A stretch of DNA of 64,000 nucleotides from an uncultured Granulosicoccaceae bacterium (GCA_937981955.1 CALJNA010000029.1:26045-90044); one strand, 5' to 3'. Shown: positions 1 through 11,323, counted from the first letter of the stretch. Notes: generated by a model from the letters alone, not told the origin. Numbers and translations: made by a program.

Positions 1-2
1 TC

Positions 3-752
3 GTTCTTATTTATCTTCTCTATCTGTTTCGTGACTCGACTGTTACCCAGCTTCATATTGCTGTCGGCAATCCCCGATTTTTATTCTACGCAGTGCTTGC
101 AGGGGTTGCTCAGATTATTGCAACCGTGTTGCTGGTTAAAGTATTCAGTTTTCGAAATTTTGCGGTAGGTACAAGCTTTGCAAAAACCGAAGCGATTCAA
201 ACGGCCATATTCAGTATGGTCTTTTTTGGTGCAGTATTGTCGCCCGCGGGTTGGTTGGCTGTTTTGGTTGGTTTCGTCGGTATTGCCATTGTCAGCTTGC
301 CCAAATCAAGAGAGCCGTGGCAATTTGCCAATGTACTGCTTGGAACGTTATCTGGAACAGCTTTTTCTTTTACTTCCTTATGGTTGCGTGAAGCCAGCTT
401 AAGTTTGTCTATGCCGGCAGTGCACAGTGCGGCAATGACTCTGTTCGTTATGGTTTTCATCCAGACCGGTATCTGCCTCGTGTACAGTGCATTGAAAGAA
501 ACCGGTCAATTACGGTTAATGGCTGCACGTTCACACCTTGCATTGTTTGTCGGGCTCACCAGCGCACTGGGGTCTGTCGGCTGGTTTACCGCAATGACTC
601 TGGTGAATCCGGCTTTGGTAAAGTCAGTTGGTCAGGTAGAATTTATCTTTACTTTGCTGATAACCACATTATTTTTTAAAGAAAAAATCACGCTCAGGGA
701 ATATGTGGGTATGAGCTTTATTATTGTCAGTGTCATCATATTGCTTAACTGA
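3..752 (+). CDS. EamA/DMT-family permease, 5' truncated by window edge
   Basis: Frame is open from the window start through ORF 93..752; hydrophobic multi-TM protein with EamA-like C-terminus (GQVEFIFTLLITTLFFKEKITLREYVGMSFI). Confidence 0.8.
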   Translation, partial: VLIYLLYLFRDSTVTQLHIAVGNPRFLFYAVLAGVAQIIATVLLVKVFSFRNFAVGTSFAKTEAIQTAIFSMVFFGAVLSPAGWLAVLVGFVGIAIVSLPKSREPWQFANVLLGTLSGTAFSFTSLWLREASLSLSMPAVHSAAMTLFVMVFIQTGICLVYSALKETGQLRLMAARSHLALFVGLTSALGSVGWFTAMTLVNPALVKSVGQVEFIFTLLITTLFFKEKITLREYVGMSFIIVSVIILLN

Positions 753-807
753 CCTGTTAAATCTGTACGCCATACAACTCTTGTGCTCGAAGAACGAAAT
801 AGAAAAT

Positions 808-1971
808 ATGCAAACTCGACTATTTAGCATCTTGATCGCCGTCGGTCTGTTGGCAGTTTCGCATGTACTATTTGCAGAAGATAAATACGCAGGTTTTCCT
901 GAGCCGAATCCAGATTTTCAGGCTCATATTGTTGAAGTTGAACAGTATCTGTTAGAAAAACAGATGCGCCAGCGTTCAGCTACCGATGTCAAATACAATC
1001 TACCGTTTCAACGACAGGCTAGTAAAGACGTCCCATACCGCGGTAAGTTTTTTCTGGTGCACGGCTTAAATGATTCACCCTATGTATTTGTTGATGTGGC
1101 AGATGAACTGGTTAGCCGTGGCTTTGACGTTCGGGCCATACTGTTACCAGGGCATGGCAGTTCCCCGGAAGCTCAACTGAATATTTCATCCAGTCGTTGG
1201 TATAACTTTGCATATGATCAGCTGCAGCTCTGGCATGAAGAAGATGTACCAATGTATTTAGGTGGGTTTTCAATGGGTGCGGTTATAGCAACAACGCTTG
1301 CTCTGAAGTCTGAGCAGGAGATTGCCGGCCTACTCCTATTTTCACCAGCGTTCAAAAGCACAATGAACCACCTGTTGCGCTGGGCCTCAATCTACTCGCG
1401 ATTTAAACCATGGGTATTTGGCGGAATGATAATTGAAGATAATCCAACTAAATACAATTCCATTCCAATAAATGGCGCTGCTCAATACTACAAACTAATT
1501 AAGAAACTGAAATCGAGCTGGGGAAATAAAAAGCTAGCCATGCCGGTGTTGGCGGTGGCATCAATAGACGACTCAGTGGTCGATGTAGGTTTCGTTACAC
1601 AGATTTTCGACAAAAAGTTTACATCTCTACATCGGCAATTAATTGTGTACAGTACTGATACCGATGCCCAGGCGTCGCAATACGTTGAGTATCGCAAGAG
1701 CCGATATCTAGATCTTCGAATACTAAATCAATCGCATCAAGGCGTGCTGATTGCTCCGGATAATCCATTATTCGGCCAGAACGGGCGTGTACTGGTATGT
1801 AATGGTAATGACTGGGAAACGTTCAGCGGATGCCTTTATTCCACTGAGCAACACTGGTTCGGCGCGCAACACACGCCATCGCCTGATCAAATGCCAGTGG
1901 CACGAACAACTTATAACCCTGATTTTGCCGGTGTGTTTATCGCATTTGATAACGTATTCCGTGTTGAGTAG
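808..1971 (+). CDS. Alpha/beta hydrolase (serine lipase/aminopeptidase-like), exported
   Basis: ORF 724..1971; likely ATG at 808 followed by signal-like MQTRLFSILIAVGLLAVSHVLFA; LVHGLNDSPYVF and nucleophile elbow GFSMGA. Confidence 0.8.
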   Translation: MQTRLFSILIAVGLLAVSHVLFAEDKYAGFPEPNPDFQAHIVEVEQYLLEKQMRQRSATDVKYNLPFQRQASKDVPYRGKFFLVHGLNDSPYVFVDVADELVSRGFDVRAILLPGHGSSPEAQLNISSSRWYNFAYDQLQLWHEEDVPMYLGGFSMGAVIATTLALKSEQEIAGLLLFSPAFKSTMNHLLRWASIYSRFKPWVFGGMIIEDNPTKYNSIPINGAAQYYKLIKKLKSSWGNKKLAMPVLAVASIDDSVVDVGFVTQIFDKKFTSLHRQLIVYSTDTDAQASQYVEYRKSRYLDLRILNQSHQGVLIAPDNPLFGQNGRVLVCNGNDWETFSGCLYSTEQHWFGAQHTPSPDQMPVARTTYNPDFAGVFIAFDNVFRVE

Positions 1972-2026
1972 CAGCCGTTTCTACTTGCAAAGTTATTGTG
2001 TGACTGGTCACATCGACAGTAAACAC

Positions 2027-3148
2027 TCAGAACGAATGAATCACAGCGTCGGGTTCGAATGCAAGCCACGCAAAGGCGAAATGCACGCCATGATCAATTT
2101 GTTGCAACCGGGAATCTTTGAGTGGGCCACTGGTGGCTCGTCCAAATGCATCCCAAACACTTCCGGTAACAAGGTCCGTCAACTTCCCATCGATTAGCTG
2201 GAACTCCAGCGTGTCGTCATTCAATGTTGCGGAGAACGCGGCAGCAGAAGGTGTTTTTCTGGATTCGCCGATTTTACTTTTATCCAAGGCCGATTGGGCG
2301 GATGACGTTGCGATGACAACGACCGGTTTACCGTCATACATGATGTTTAATACCGGGTTGTCCTCGAGTTTGGATGTTGGCAGTAACAACGAAGGCAAGT
2401 TATCTGAAGCCAGACTCAGTACGCGCTCCATAGGTGGCAAGCGTTTGTCTTTCGGGCCGTTGTAAAGAAAAGGGCTGTTGTTGATGTTGTCATAACCCGA
2501 ATAGGGATTGTTGCCGTAGGGTCTGGCGTGTCCGGTGTTGCGATTCAGGATTTTCCCGTTGGGATAACTGCTAATGAATGTTTCGTAGGACACGATCTGG
2601 CTCGGTAGCTGAACCAGTTTGGTTTTATTGTAATTTCCGATAATGCCTTTTCCGGTAAATTGTTGCCACCACGATTCTGTTTGCCGGTCGTACATGATCA
2701 AGTCACTGTTGCGCAGTCGCCCTGTGGTGCCGAAGTCCAGTACTTCGCCATCAACCGCGCGATCAAAAACAATCGATGCGTTGCACAATGGACAGAACGT
2801 TACCGTAACGGGTGCGCCGTTAACCACGTCGTTAACAATTTCATGATATATCAGAATTTGCAGCGGATAAGCACGAGCATCATCGTCACTGACAAACGCA
2901 ACCACCGGCTCTTGTGCACCGAGCCATTCCTGTACTTCCGAAGCAGTCGAAAAGTCAGGTTTATCGATTGATGGAATACCGTCTTTTGGCGGACCACCTG
3001 AAAGGATGGTGTTTAATTCAACTGACCGATTGTCAAAGTCGGTTTTTGGAAATTCACCTTTTGGGAGGAATCCAGCGGACTGCGCAGCAACACTGCCAAC
3101 AAAAAGACCAGCGGTTAGGAAGCATAAGAGTCTGGTCATTTGCTGCAA
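2027..3148 (-). CDS. DUF3179 domain-containing exported protein
   Basis: N-terminal signal peptide; DUF3179-like text VAFVSDDDARAYPLQILIYHEIVND and VTFCPLCNASIVFDR. Confidence 0.85.
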   Translation of the reverse strand: MQQMTRLLCFLTAGLFVGSVAAQSAGFLPKGEFPKTDFDNRSVELNTILSGGPPKDGIPSIDKPDFSTASEVQEWLGAQEPVVAFVSDDDARAYPLQILIYHEIVNDVVNGAPVTVTFCPLCNASIVFDRAVDGEVLDFGTTGRLRNSDLIMYDRQTESWWQQFTGKGIIGNYNKTKLVQLPSQIVSYETFISSYPNGKILNRNTGHARPYGNNPYSGYDNINNSPFLYNGPKDKRLPPMERVLSLASDNLPSLLLPTSKLEDNPVLNIMYDGKPVVVIATSSAQSALDKSKIGESRKTPSAAAFSATLNDDTLEFQLIDGKLTDLVTGSVWDAFGRATSGPLKDSRLQQIDHGVHFAFAWLAFEPDAVIHSF

Positions 3149-3309
3149 CTGAATAGCTATCGGTAACTGCGTTAGACATGCAATGTCACTTTAGTTCGAT
3201 AGGTTATACGAGTTTATGCGCGCATTGGCATAACAAAGTTTCGCTCACTGCTCAGATGGGATGATTGGTTAGGTTGGATATAACGGGGAAGGGTGGAGCA
3301 ATAAAACGA

Positions 3310-3342
3310 AGTGAACGGGGAGCGTATCGCTCCCCGTTCACT
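3310..3342 (-). terminator. Intrinsic terminator-like hairpin downstream of the OmpA-family gene
   Basis: Perfect inverted repeat AGTGAACGGGGAGCG-TAT-CGCTCCCCGTTCACT; on the - strand followed by TTCGTTTTATT. Confidence 0.75.
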
Positions 3343-3350
3343 GGTACTAC

Positions 3351-4010
3351 TTAGTTCTGTGTAACGCTTTTCGCAGTTACCTGAACTTCAACTCGGCGGT
3401 TAGCCTGACGGCCTTCTGCAGTTGAGTTGGTTTCACGAGGTACCGACTCACCCATGCCTTGAGACGCAACGTCTACGTCTGGGTATGCAGCTTCAAGATA
3501 CGCGGCAACAGTTGCTGCGCGTCGCTCAGAGAGGTCCTGGTTGTAGCTTTCAGAACCACGGCTGTCGGTGTGGCCTGTCACGTAGATCGCAGTGACTTCC
3601 TGGAAACGCTCCAGTTGAACCAACAGATCGGCTAATGCTTGCTCGCCTTCACCATTCAAAGTATCTGAATTGGTATCGAACAATGCTTTTCCACCCAAAG
3701 TAGCGATAGAAACGATGTCTTCCTTCTTAGGCTCTGGCTCTGGTGCTTTAACTTCTGGTTCTGGCTCAGGCTCTGCTGCTGCTTCACGGCCCTCACAGCC
3801 GTCGTTGGTGTTGTCTTCTGAGTAACCACCGAGGATCAGGCATTCACCCAACCCGGTAACGATTGCGTTGCCTCCGGCAGATACCAGACCGTTAGCAGCA
3901 TCACCATCTACTGCGATGTCTCCACCGAGTGCTTTTTCGTGTGCGAACACGGCGCTGCTGCCCAAAAGCAAGGCTGCGACTGAACTGACCACTATGACTT
4001 TTTTATTCAT
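3351..4010 (-). CDS. OmpA family protein with Pro/Glu-rich linker
   Basis: Signal peptide; EPEPEPEVKAPEPEPKKED linker; OmpA C-terminal motif VTGHTDSRGSESYNQDLSERRA..ANRRVEV. Confidence 0.9.
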   Translation of the reverse strand: MNKKVIVVSSVAALLLGSSAVFAHEKALGGDIAVDGDAANGLVSAGGNAIVTGLGECLILGGYSEDNTNDGCEGREAAAEPEPEPEVKAPEPEPKKEDIVSIATLGGKALFDTNSDTLNGEGEQALADLLVQLERFQEVTAIYVTGHTDSRGSESYNQDLSERRAATVAAYLEAAYPDVDVASQGMGESVPRETNSTAEGRQANRRVEVQVTAKSVTQN

Positions 4011-4217
4011 CTCTAGCTCCCACTAGTTGACAGATTTTCGAATTTCGTTTGTCCTGCAAATGGTATGACAACTTTTGTTGCCCTACCGACCGTTACGCCG
4101 CATCCACTGGATACTGATCTCGCCCGCCATTGCCGTTGCCGATATTTGCATATCGACCAACATTGACACCTGCCAGCGATAACCCGCTGACTCATTTCCA
4201 GACTATTGGCACCGGAA

Positions 4218-4304
4218 ACTTGTTGTATTTTTGTCTGTTATAGCGGCAATACGGCGAATTGTAAACACAAACAGGGCATGATGTGTGTGAAAAATACAAC
4301 AAGT
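4218..4304. repeat. Perfect 15-bp inverted repeat with 57-bp spacer in the OmpA/comF divergent intergenic region
   Basis: ACTTGTTGTATTTTT at 4218..4232 and AAAAATACAACAAGT at 4290..4304, exact reverse complements. Confidence 0.9.
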
Positions 4305-4385
4305 ACCCTTTGGATTACAAGCGCTTTCCGTGATTGAAGTGTAGGCTATCTGGCTCTCAAGGGAAGGAATATTCAAGGAAAAGTC

Positions 4386-5165
4386 ATGAAAATTGGCCAT
4401 GGAAGGCCTGAATTGCCCGATCTGTATCGACGGTTTCTGTCCTGTATGCCGCGGTTTTGTTGTTTTTGCCACCGAAAAACCGGATCCGGGTTGGATATCT
4501 GCCGATTCTGCTATCAGCATTTTCCTTCAATCGTGCAAATTTCAGCCAAAAAAAGCACGGCGCTTTGCCTCAGATGTGGTTCGTCGTGGCCTGCGACAGT
4601 TGAGCGGCAAAAATGCGTCATTTGCGACAAATATCAGACGGCAATTGAGCGCATAGTGGCCGCTTTTCGTTACGGTTTCCCCATTGATCATTTGATTGGT
4701 CGATTGAAATATGCCCAGCACCTGCCAACTGGTCATTTATTAGGCAATCTCCTGGCTGAAAAAATCAGATGTTCGCTCGAACCACCCGATTTTCCAGATT
4801 GCCTGCTGCCGGTACCGCTTCATCAGCATCGTTATTGTGAGCGTGGATTCAATCAATCCGTTGAAATTGCTCGAGGCTGCGGTGCCGCACTCGATATTCC
4901 GGTAATGCCCGATGCGGTCGGACGCCGTTTTAACACAGGCTCATTGGCTGGGTTGTCGCGTGCCGAGCGGGGTGTTCAGATTCGAGGCGCATTCCGGGTC
5001 AGCGATCGGTTGCGTGGATGTAGCGTTGCGATTGTTGATGATGTGCTGACCACCGGGGCCACCTCAGGCGAACTGGCGACGGAGCTCATGGACTCCGGCG
5101 TCCAAAGTATTCAGCTGTGGGTGGTTGCGCGAACGCCGGTTACCGGCAACGACGGTGGTTCCTGA
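4386..5165 (+). CDS. comF: ComF family protein (phosphoribosyltransferase)
   Basis: Cys-rich N-terminus (CFCHRKTGSGLDICRFC) and PRPP motif VAIVDDVLTTGATSGELA. Confidence 0.88.
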   Translation: MKIGHGRPELPDLYRRFLSCMPRFCCFCHRKTGSGLDICRFCYQHFPSIVQISAKKSTALCLRCGSSWPATVERQKCVICDKYQTAIERIVAAFRYGFPIDHLIGRLKYAQHLPTGHLLGNLLAEKIRCSLEPPDFPDCLLPVPLHQHRYCERGFNQSVEIARGCGAALDIPVMPDAVGRRFNTGSLAGLSRAERGVQIRGAFRVSDRLRGCSVAIVDDVLTTGATSGELATELMDSGVQSIQLWVVARTPVTGNDGGS

Positions 5166-6835
5166 ATCAGCATGCGCTGCAATGCGTCGGGCAGCGCCGC
5201 CTGATCGAGTTGTACTCCAGTCGACAGGATGCCATCGAGTTCATTAATTCTTTGTTGTCGATCATCGCTTAATTGTGTCAGCGTCTGATCGACTTGCTGA
5301 CGAATTTCGTCGGCAATGCGTGCAACCCCCGATCGCACACCTCGGGCTGCGGCTTTTTCGGTGGACGGTTTGAGTTTGATAAACAAAACCGTAGGCACCA
5401 GCCAGGCAAGCCCGAGTAGAAGTGCTGCGTTAACAACAAAGTTACCGCTAAGATAAATTCCGGGATCGTTTGCACCGAGGCGGAACACATTAACCACTCT
5501 GAAGCCTATCCATCCCATCGCTGCCAGTGGTAACAGCCAGCAGAACCATCCAAGCACTCGATGCAAGGTGCGCTGAGTACTTGTGCCAGGTGCTGCGATG
5601 GACTCCTGTATTGCGGCTTGCAACTGATCAGTCGCGCGCTCACGCCAAGTGGGTTTCAAGGCATTGACCGGTTGCTGGATGGCGCTGATGGCCACACCGG
5701 CTCCGGTTGCCTGTTGTGCAAAGCCATCAACAGATTCATCGATTCGGTCGAAGAAGGCATCATCGAGAATTTGACTAATCGCCTCGTCAGGCGGTCTGGT
5801 CATTGATGCCGTGTTTGTTTTGCCGCGCATCTTTGCATACAAGCTGGCCAGAAATCCTTGTTCCTGATCAGCGTAGTGGGCAGCCACGGGTGGTACTTTC
5901 CAGTCGATTGAGTCGCTTAACTCACCAGCCGTGGTTTGCCAATGCGTTTCCCATTGGGGTGAAAGAGCGGCCAGCTTTTCTGGTGTGCTCATGTTCGCGC
6001 GTAAATTGTCAGTAACGCTTCGAATTTGTTTGAGCCGTTGTACAACACCGCGAGATTCCAGCTGTTCTATAAGTTGCTGGTCGGCCAGTGAATTGAGCGT
6101 ATCGCTCAATGCATCAAATTCATCGTTGCCTCTATTGCCGTTGTCGCTGCTGTCGGTGCAAAACAAATGTGGATTGGACAATCCGGCAGAGACCAGCAAG
6201 TTGTGAAAGTCGCTGCGTTGTTGTTCATCCCCTCTGTCCCAATGGTTGATAACGAAAACCCAGGCGTGCTGTGTTCCGTGTTCCAGTAACAGACGCCATC
6301 CGTTGTCGTCGCGGTAGCGCTCAGGGCTGACTACGTAGACCACCACATCAATATGAGGAAGCCAGTGTTCTACCAGGTGTCGATTGGATTCTTCCACACT
6401 GTCAAAGTCAGGCATGTCAATCCACAGAACAGAGCGATACTGATTGTTCTGGTGTGTTTCGGTGCGCATGCGCTGCATAGGAAATTCGGCAGGTAGGTTA
6501 GCCAGCGTTACAGATTCATGGACATAGATCGTTATTTCGCGTGACGTGGGTCGCTCCACACTGGTGCGAGCAACTGCCGCTCCGGCGAAGCGATTCATTA
6601 ACGTGCTTTTTCCAACACCGGTACCACCAAAAAAACCAACCACTAATGGACGATTGGGTTTGTCGAATAAGGAGCCGGGTGTAGCGGTGGTGGTCGCGTC
6701 GATGGAATGTACAGCCCGCTCGTTTAACCAGCCTTTGGCATTTGCGTCGAGCGCCCAGCTTTTCAGATCGGTTTGCAGGTGTGATAACAGGTCGGACATT
6801 GCACTGTGTTGCAGTTGAGAAAATGGATCCAGCAA
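5111..6835 (-). CDS. Dynamin-like membrane GTPase (GTPase A), two predicted TM segments
   Basis: P-loop [10 protein letters not shown]3-like DMPDFDS; G4-like NHWD; hydrophobic [21 protein letters not shown] and [19 protein letters not shown]. Internal Met at 6799 is an alternative start. Confidence 0.8.
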   Translation of the reverse strand: MLDPFSQLQHSAMSDLLSHLQTDLKSWALDANAKGWLNERAVHSIDATTTATPGSLFDKPNRPLVVGFFGGTGVGKSTLMNRFAGAAVARTSVERPTSREITIYVHESVTLANLPAEFPMQRMRTETHQNNQYRSVLWIDMPDFDSVEESNRHLVEHWLPHIDVVVYVVSPERYRDDNGWRLLLEHGTQHAWVFVINHWDRGDEQQRSDFHNLLVSAGLSNPHLFCTDSSDNGNRGNDEFDALSDTLNSLADQQLIEQLESRGVVQRLKQIRSVTDNLRANMSTPEKLAALSPQWETHWQTTAGELSDSIDWKVPPVAAHYADQEQGFLASLYAKMRGKTNTASMTRPPDEAISQILDDAFFDRIDESVDGFAQQATGAGVAISAIQQPVNALKPTWRERATDQLQAAIQESIAAPGTSTQRTLHRVLGWFCWLLPLAAMGWIGFRVVNVFRLGANDPGIYLSGNFVVNAALLLGLAWLVPTVLFIKLKPSTEKAAARGVRSGVARIADEIRQQVDQTLTQLSDDRQQRINELDGILSTGVQLDQAALPDALQRMLIQEPPSLPVTGVRATTHS

Positions 6836-8739
6836 TTTATGCAGGATACACCGATAATGGTCCTATGCGTGATGCGAATGCAACAAGTAGTGAAACAGCG
6901 TTAACACCGGATGAGGTCTTCAAACGATCGAACGCGGCGTGCATGCGTTCGCTAGCCAGCGATGCTGAACTGGCCGTTGAGCTGCAGCAAGCGACCACGG
7001 CGTTGAGCCTGGGGTTAAAAGCGCCAACATTGCGAGCACCTGTCGATAACGTGTCGCAGCAGGCCATGCTGCGTGGTGTGGGTGATGCCATTGCTTTGCT
7101 TGGTGCCTATCACGATGCATCCCTGCACCAGCAATTGTTGCCGGAGAAGTCCCGGGAGCAAAGCCTGTTCAATGCACTGGAGCGGATCCGTTGCGAATCG
7201 CTGGGTGCCATTCATTACAAAGGGGTCGCCAAAAACCTTACCTGGTTGCATCACCGAACACATACGCTGGAATCGGTACGATCTTATAGCGGCATTGAAC
7301 AGCTGGCATTGGCGCTTGAGTGTATGGCGCGCCAGTTTCTGACCGGGGAAGCTGTACCTGCCTCGTTGCATTCATTGGTTGAGCAGTGGCGATCGGCGAT
7401 AGAGGCACGGGCGGCAAATAGTTTTAGTGAACTTGCAAAAACGCAAACAGATCAAAGTGCTTACGCAGCGGTTGTGCTTAAACTCATAAAAAAAATCGAT
7501 GTGCAATCATTGGTTTCGAGTAGTGAGCCAGAACCTTCAGCCGATGTGCAGGCGATAGAACCAGCGCCGGAGGAGCGTGATGAGTCCAACGATTCGGTTT
7601 TGGAAACGCCCGATCAGGAGCAGGAAGCGCTAATGGAACAGGCAGCTGCCGATGCCATGCGTGAAGAATTAGAAGAGCAGAAAGACAGTATTCAAAGCGC
7701 AGCTGATGATGCAGATGAGCCGGGTTCTACTCATCCGAATAAAGATGCACCGGTGAGCAGTGAAACTGAAAGTAATGGCTCTGCTGAGTTAATTGGTGGG
7801 GTTGGCTACAGTGTGTTCACTTCCGATCACGATGAAATTGTGACCGCCACGGACTTAAGCAGTGATGCTGAACTAACCGAGTTGCGCGAAAGACTTGATG
7901 AGCAGATAGAACGTCATTCCAGTTTGGTTGGTAGATTATCCGGTCGATTACAAAGGTTGCTTATGGCTGAGCAACAAAGGCATTGGGTGTTCGATCTTGA
8001 TGAAGGGCATCTTGATACATCGCGACTGACACGTGTCGTTACTCAGCCTTTATCAGCACTGTCGTTCAAGGCAGAAAGTGAGCTTAAATTCAAAGACACA
8101 ACAATCACTCTATTATTGGATAATTCGAAATCGATGCTGGGTAAGCCAATAACCATTGCAGCATCGTGTGCAGATTTACTGGCCCGCACTCTCGAACGGT
8201 GTGGTGTCAGTGTTGAGATACTTGGGTTTACCACAACCGAATTGCATGGCGGCGTGTGCGTTGAGCAATGGCAAAACAGTGGTGCGCAAACTAATCCTGG
8301 TCGTTTGAACGGACTGCGACACATTATCTACAAAGCAGCAGATGTTCCTTACAGAAGCGCCAGAAAAGGCCTGGGTTTGATGCTAAGAGGGGACATTCTG
8401 AAGCAGAACATTGATGGTGAGGCATTGTTATGGGCTCGATCGCGTATAAAGCGGCGACCGGAACAACGCAAAATCATTATGATGATTTCAGACGGTGCAC
8501 CAATTGATACCAGCACCATGTCTGCCAACCCGGGAAATTATCTGGTTGATCATTTGCACCAGGTTATAGCTGATATCCAGAGTGATGCAGATGTTGAACT
8601 GGTTGCCATTGGCATTGGTCACGATGTGTCGGTTTATTACGATCACTCGATTACCATCTATGATGTAAAAAAACTTGGTCGTGCCATGTTGGCTCAGCTC
8701 AGCGATTTATTTCGCGACAAAGCGGGCAAGGGCTCGTGA
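6826..8739 (+). CDS. CobT-like MIDAS/VWA protein (cobaltochelatase CobT-related)
   Basis: ORF 6742..8739; exact start uncertain (Met near 6823 or 6865). N-terminal [17 protein letters not shown], acidic linker, DNSKSM MIDAS and [47 protein letters not shown] typical of CobT C-termini. Confidence 0.82.
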   Translation, partial: DPAIYAGYTDNGPMRDANATSSETALTPDEVFKRSNAACMRSLASDAELAVELQQATTALSLGLKAPTLRAPVDNVSQQAMLRGVGDAIALLGAYHDASLHQQLLPEKSREQSLFNALERIRCESLGAIHYKGVAKNLTWLHHRTHTLESVRSYSGIEQLALALECMARQFLTGEAVPASLHSLVEQWRSAIEARAANSFSELAKTQTDQSAYAAVVLKLIKKIDVQSLVSSSEPEPSADVQAIEPAPEERDESNDSVLETPDQEQEALMEQAAADAMREELEEQKDSIQSAADDADEPGSTHPNKDAPVSSETESNGSAELIGGVGYSVFTSDHDEIVTATDLSSDAELTELRERLDEQIERHSSLVGRLSGRLQRLLMAEQQRHWVFDLDEGHLDTSRLTRVVTQPLSALSFKAESELKFKDTTITLLLDNSKSMLGKPITIAASCADLLARTLERCGVSVEILGFTTTELHGGVCVEQWQNSGAQTNPGRLNGLRHIIYKAADVPYRSARKGLGLMLRGDILKQNIDGEALLWARSRIKRRPEQRKIIMMISDGAPIDTSTMSANPGNYLVDHLHQVIADIQSDADVELVAIGIGHDVSVYYDHSITIYDVKKLGRAMLAQLSDLFRDKAGKGS

Positions 8740-10439
8740 CCAACGAGCAAAAGCTTGTCGTTGTGCAAATTGCTACTCAATGCTGAAAGCCTGTCGCCCA
8801 ATTCTTTTTCGAGTAAGGCAGAATCTATTAGTGCCTGCTGCTCACTCTTAAGTTGTTTTTTGGCGCGCTGCATATATTGGCCAAGAACACTTTCAGTTAG
8901 CAGGGTAGTTATCGACAACATGGCTGGTGCGATAACAAGATCGGCTGCTGCAAGACCGCCCGACTTCACAGCCAGAACAACGGCTGCTGCATCGGTGGAA
9001 ACTCTGGCGGCCCGCAAAGTATTTAGCAGAGCCGGTTGATCTTGTAATTGGCCGTAAAGTTGTTGTGCAGCCTCTTCAATTCGCGGTTCGAATTCTTTAC
9101 GAATCTCAGTTGCTCTTTTTGTATAACGTTCGCGAATTACTGACTTTTGTTCGGTCATGGCTTGCTGCATGCTAGACCAGTACAGCTGTGTGTTTTCATT
9201 CTCCTGCTGCTCAATCAGTATGCGACCCTGCAGAGTGGTTAGTGATTGTTCCAGAATCAGATCCAGTACTTCGAGTTCCTGGTCGGCAGGTTCGGTATCT
9301 CGCTTGGTTATGGAGCGGCCCAGCCCGAGCAGTTTTCTGGCTGGCCAGGTAACAACATTGCGCGTGGTTGATAGCGTTCCCGCCAGACCCGGTATTTCAA
9401 GCAGCGTGAGTAGTTCTGCAATGGCTTTATTGAACGTGTCGTATTTTTGCGGGTTATTCAGATAGCGGGTGGCATAGCGCTCTTTTGCATCATCTATAGC
9501 CGCATCAACAGCGCGTTGCCAGCTATCGCGGGCGTCTGATTCAAGTTCAATCGGAGCCATCCAGTTTGGCCAGTGGTGTTCAATAAACTGATTAATATGT
9601 TGATTCTGTCCGGAGCGATCTACCTGTTCAGTGCACCGTTGCAGTGTGTCAGAAAACGCAGAACGAGTATTGGCGTCGATATTGATACTGTGTGCATTTT
9701 TGTCTTGCCTCGAGAACGGCAGCGTAATAATGTCCGGCGACTGTGCTTCAAACTGTTCCAGATAACGTTGCTGAAACGAATCGATAACGGTTTGCCGGTC
9801 TGTCTCATCCAGCTTGTTTATGCAGATGAACAATGGTTTGCCGAGACGCCTGACCAGCCGAAGCATATCCCAGACGCTTTTATCTGCATATTTGTCTTTG
9901 CTGACCATTAGCACGAGTACATCGGCCATGGCTATTGCTTGCAATACTGAGCCGCGATAGCCGCTTGATTCTATTGAATCAAAGTCGGGTGAGTCCCACA
10001 CGACGCCTGCACTGATCAGGCTTTGTGCTCCGGCCTTTACAGGTTCAAGTAAATACTGATTCAGATTTTCATTGCTGAGCTCTGACGAATGTGCACGCGT
10101 TAGCGGTAGCATCAATTCGGTGAGCGGTTCCAGCTGGGCATCATCAACACCAGCTGCGAAGCCCTGAGCATGCACGGTGTAACCGGCAAGCGCGCTGATA
10201 CCGGCAGCATTGGTATCAAGGATGAGATTGCATAGTGTGCTTTTACCGGCCTGTGTTGGGCCGATGATAACGATCTGCATTGGGTGTTGCGGGAACCTGG
10301 TGTTCAGAACCTGCTTATCCAAAGCCGCATCGGCAAGGCGTAAAGTATTGTATCCGTCTACCAGTTCAATGGCACCATTGCCGCCAGCGTTTATTGCACG
10401 GCTATACCTTGCCAGCAGATCAGCAACCGATTTATTCAC
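8694..10439 (-). CDS. Dynamin-like GTPase (GTPase B)
   Basis: P-loop [13 protein letters not shown]3-like [16 protein letters not shown]4 NKLD; C-terminal helical/hydrophobic segment. Confidence 0.8.
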   Translation of the reverse strand: MNKSVADLLARYSRAINAGGNGAIELVDGYNTLRLADAALDKQVLNTRFPQHPMQIVIIGPTQAGKSTLCNLILDTNAAGISALAGYTVHAQGFAAGVDDAQLEPLTELMLPLTRAHSSELSNENLNQYLLEPVKAGAQSLISAGVVWDSPDFDSIESSGYRGSVLQAIAMADVLVLMVSKDKYADKSVWDMLRLVRRLGKPLFICINKLDETDRQTVIDSFQQRYLEQFEAQSPDIITLPFSRQDKNAHSINIDANTRSAFSDTLQRCTEQVDRSGQNQHINQFIEHHWPNWMAPIELESDARDSWQRAVDAAIDDAKERYATRYLNNPQKYDTFNKAIAELLTLLEIPGLAGTLSTTRNVVTWPARKLLGLGRSITKRDTEPADQELEVLDLILEQSLTTLQGRILIEQQENENTQLYWSSMQQAMTEQKSVIRERYTKRATEIRKEFEPRIEEAAQQLYGQLQDQPALLNTLRAARVSTDAAAVVLAVKSGGLAAADLVIAPAMLSITTLLTESVLGQYMQRAKKQLKSEQQALIDSALLEKELGDRLSALSSNLHNDKLLLVGHEPLPALSRNKSLS

Positions 10440-11323
10440 GAGCTGACGCCCGGCTTAATCAAGTAGTCGATAACCAATCCAATAAAAACGGTCATACCCA
10501 GATAATGGTTGTTCAAAAAAGCCCTTATACATTGTTCCGGGTCACGTGTCTGGGTGATTCTGTTCTGAAAAACAACGAAACCACTTGCACCGACCAGGCT
10601 AAGATTGTAAATAGCTCCACGACCATAGCTGAGCCCAACAAAAAACAGTATTACCAGTACCAGTAACTGCAAACAGAAAACGATCTTCAGTTCGTTGTTG
10701 CCAAACAGAATAGCTGTGGATTTCATGCCCATTTTTATATCGAAATCGCGGTCAGCAACGGCGTATACAGTGTCATAGGCAATTGCCCAGATGACCGCCG
10801 CCAGAAACAGGCACCAGGCTAAAAATGGCACGCTGTTGATTTGCGCGGCAAAGGCCATAGGTACTGCAAAAGCGAAGGCGAGTCCCAGAAACGCTTGCGG
10901 CCAATAGGTGATGCGTTTGGTAAATGGATAAACAACGGCAAGTGCCAGCGCCACGAAAGACATCATGACAGTGAGTTTGTTGGTAAACAACACCAATATG
11001 AACGCGAAGAGCATTAATATTACCGCAGCGGCAAGTGCCTCGGTTGGTGTCAATGCTCCGGTTGCCAGTGGTCTTTCGCTGGTTCGGGCAACATGAGCAT
11101 CAAGGTCGCGGTCTGCATAGTCATTGATCGCGCATCCTGCCGAGCGAGTCAATATGGTGCCCAGGACGAAAATGATCAGATTTGATATGTCGGGTACACC
11201 TTCCGCTGCAAACCACAAAGCCCACATCATGGGCCACAGCAAAAGGTAGATTCCGATAGGGCGGTTCAGTCGGGTCAGCGAAACGTAGTGTGGTAGTTTG
11301 TCGCGTATCGGATAATCGATCAC
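10436..11323 (-). CDS. ubiA: 4-hydroxybenzoate polyprenyltransferase
   Basis: UbiA motif NDYADRDLDAHVARTSERPLATGALT and second motif YAVADRDFDIKMGMKSTAILFG. Confidence 0.95.
   Translation of the reverse strand: MIDYPIRDKLPHYVSLTRLNRPIGIYLLLWPMMWALWFAAEGVPDISNLIIFVLGTILTRSAGCAINDYADRDLDAHVARTSERPLATGALTPTEALAAAVILMLFAFILVLFTNKLTVMMSFVALALAVVYPFTKRITYWPQAFLGLAFAFAVPMAFAAQINSVPFLAWCLFLAAVIWAIAYDTVYAVADRDFDIKMGMKSTAILFGNNELKIVFCLQLLVLVILFFVGLSYGRGAIYNLSLVGASGFVVFQNRITQTRDPEQCIRAFLNNHYLGMTVFIGLVIDYLIKPGVSS

Noticed and set aside
4013-4520. Minus-strand ORFs 4013..4195 and 4203..4520
   Set aside because: No recognisable domains, low-quality composition, and they overlap the inverted repeat and comF; likely spurious.
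6742-6835. CobT-like ORF extension starting at 6742
   Set aside because: The extension overlaps the divergent GTPase A coding start and does not look CobT-like; Met near 6823 or 6865 is more likely.
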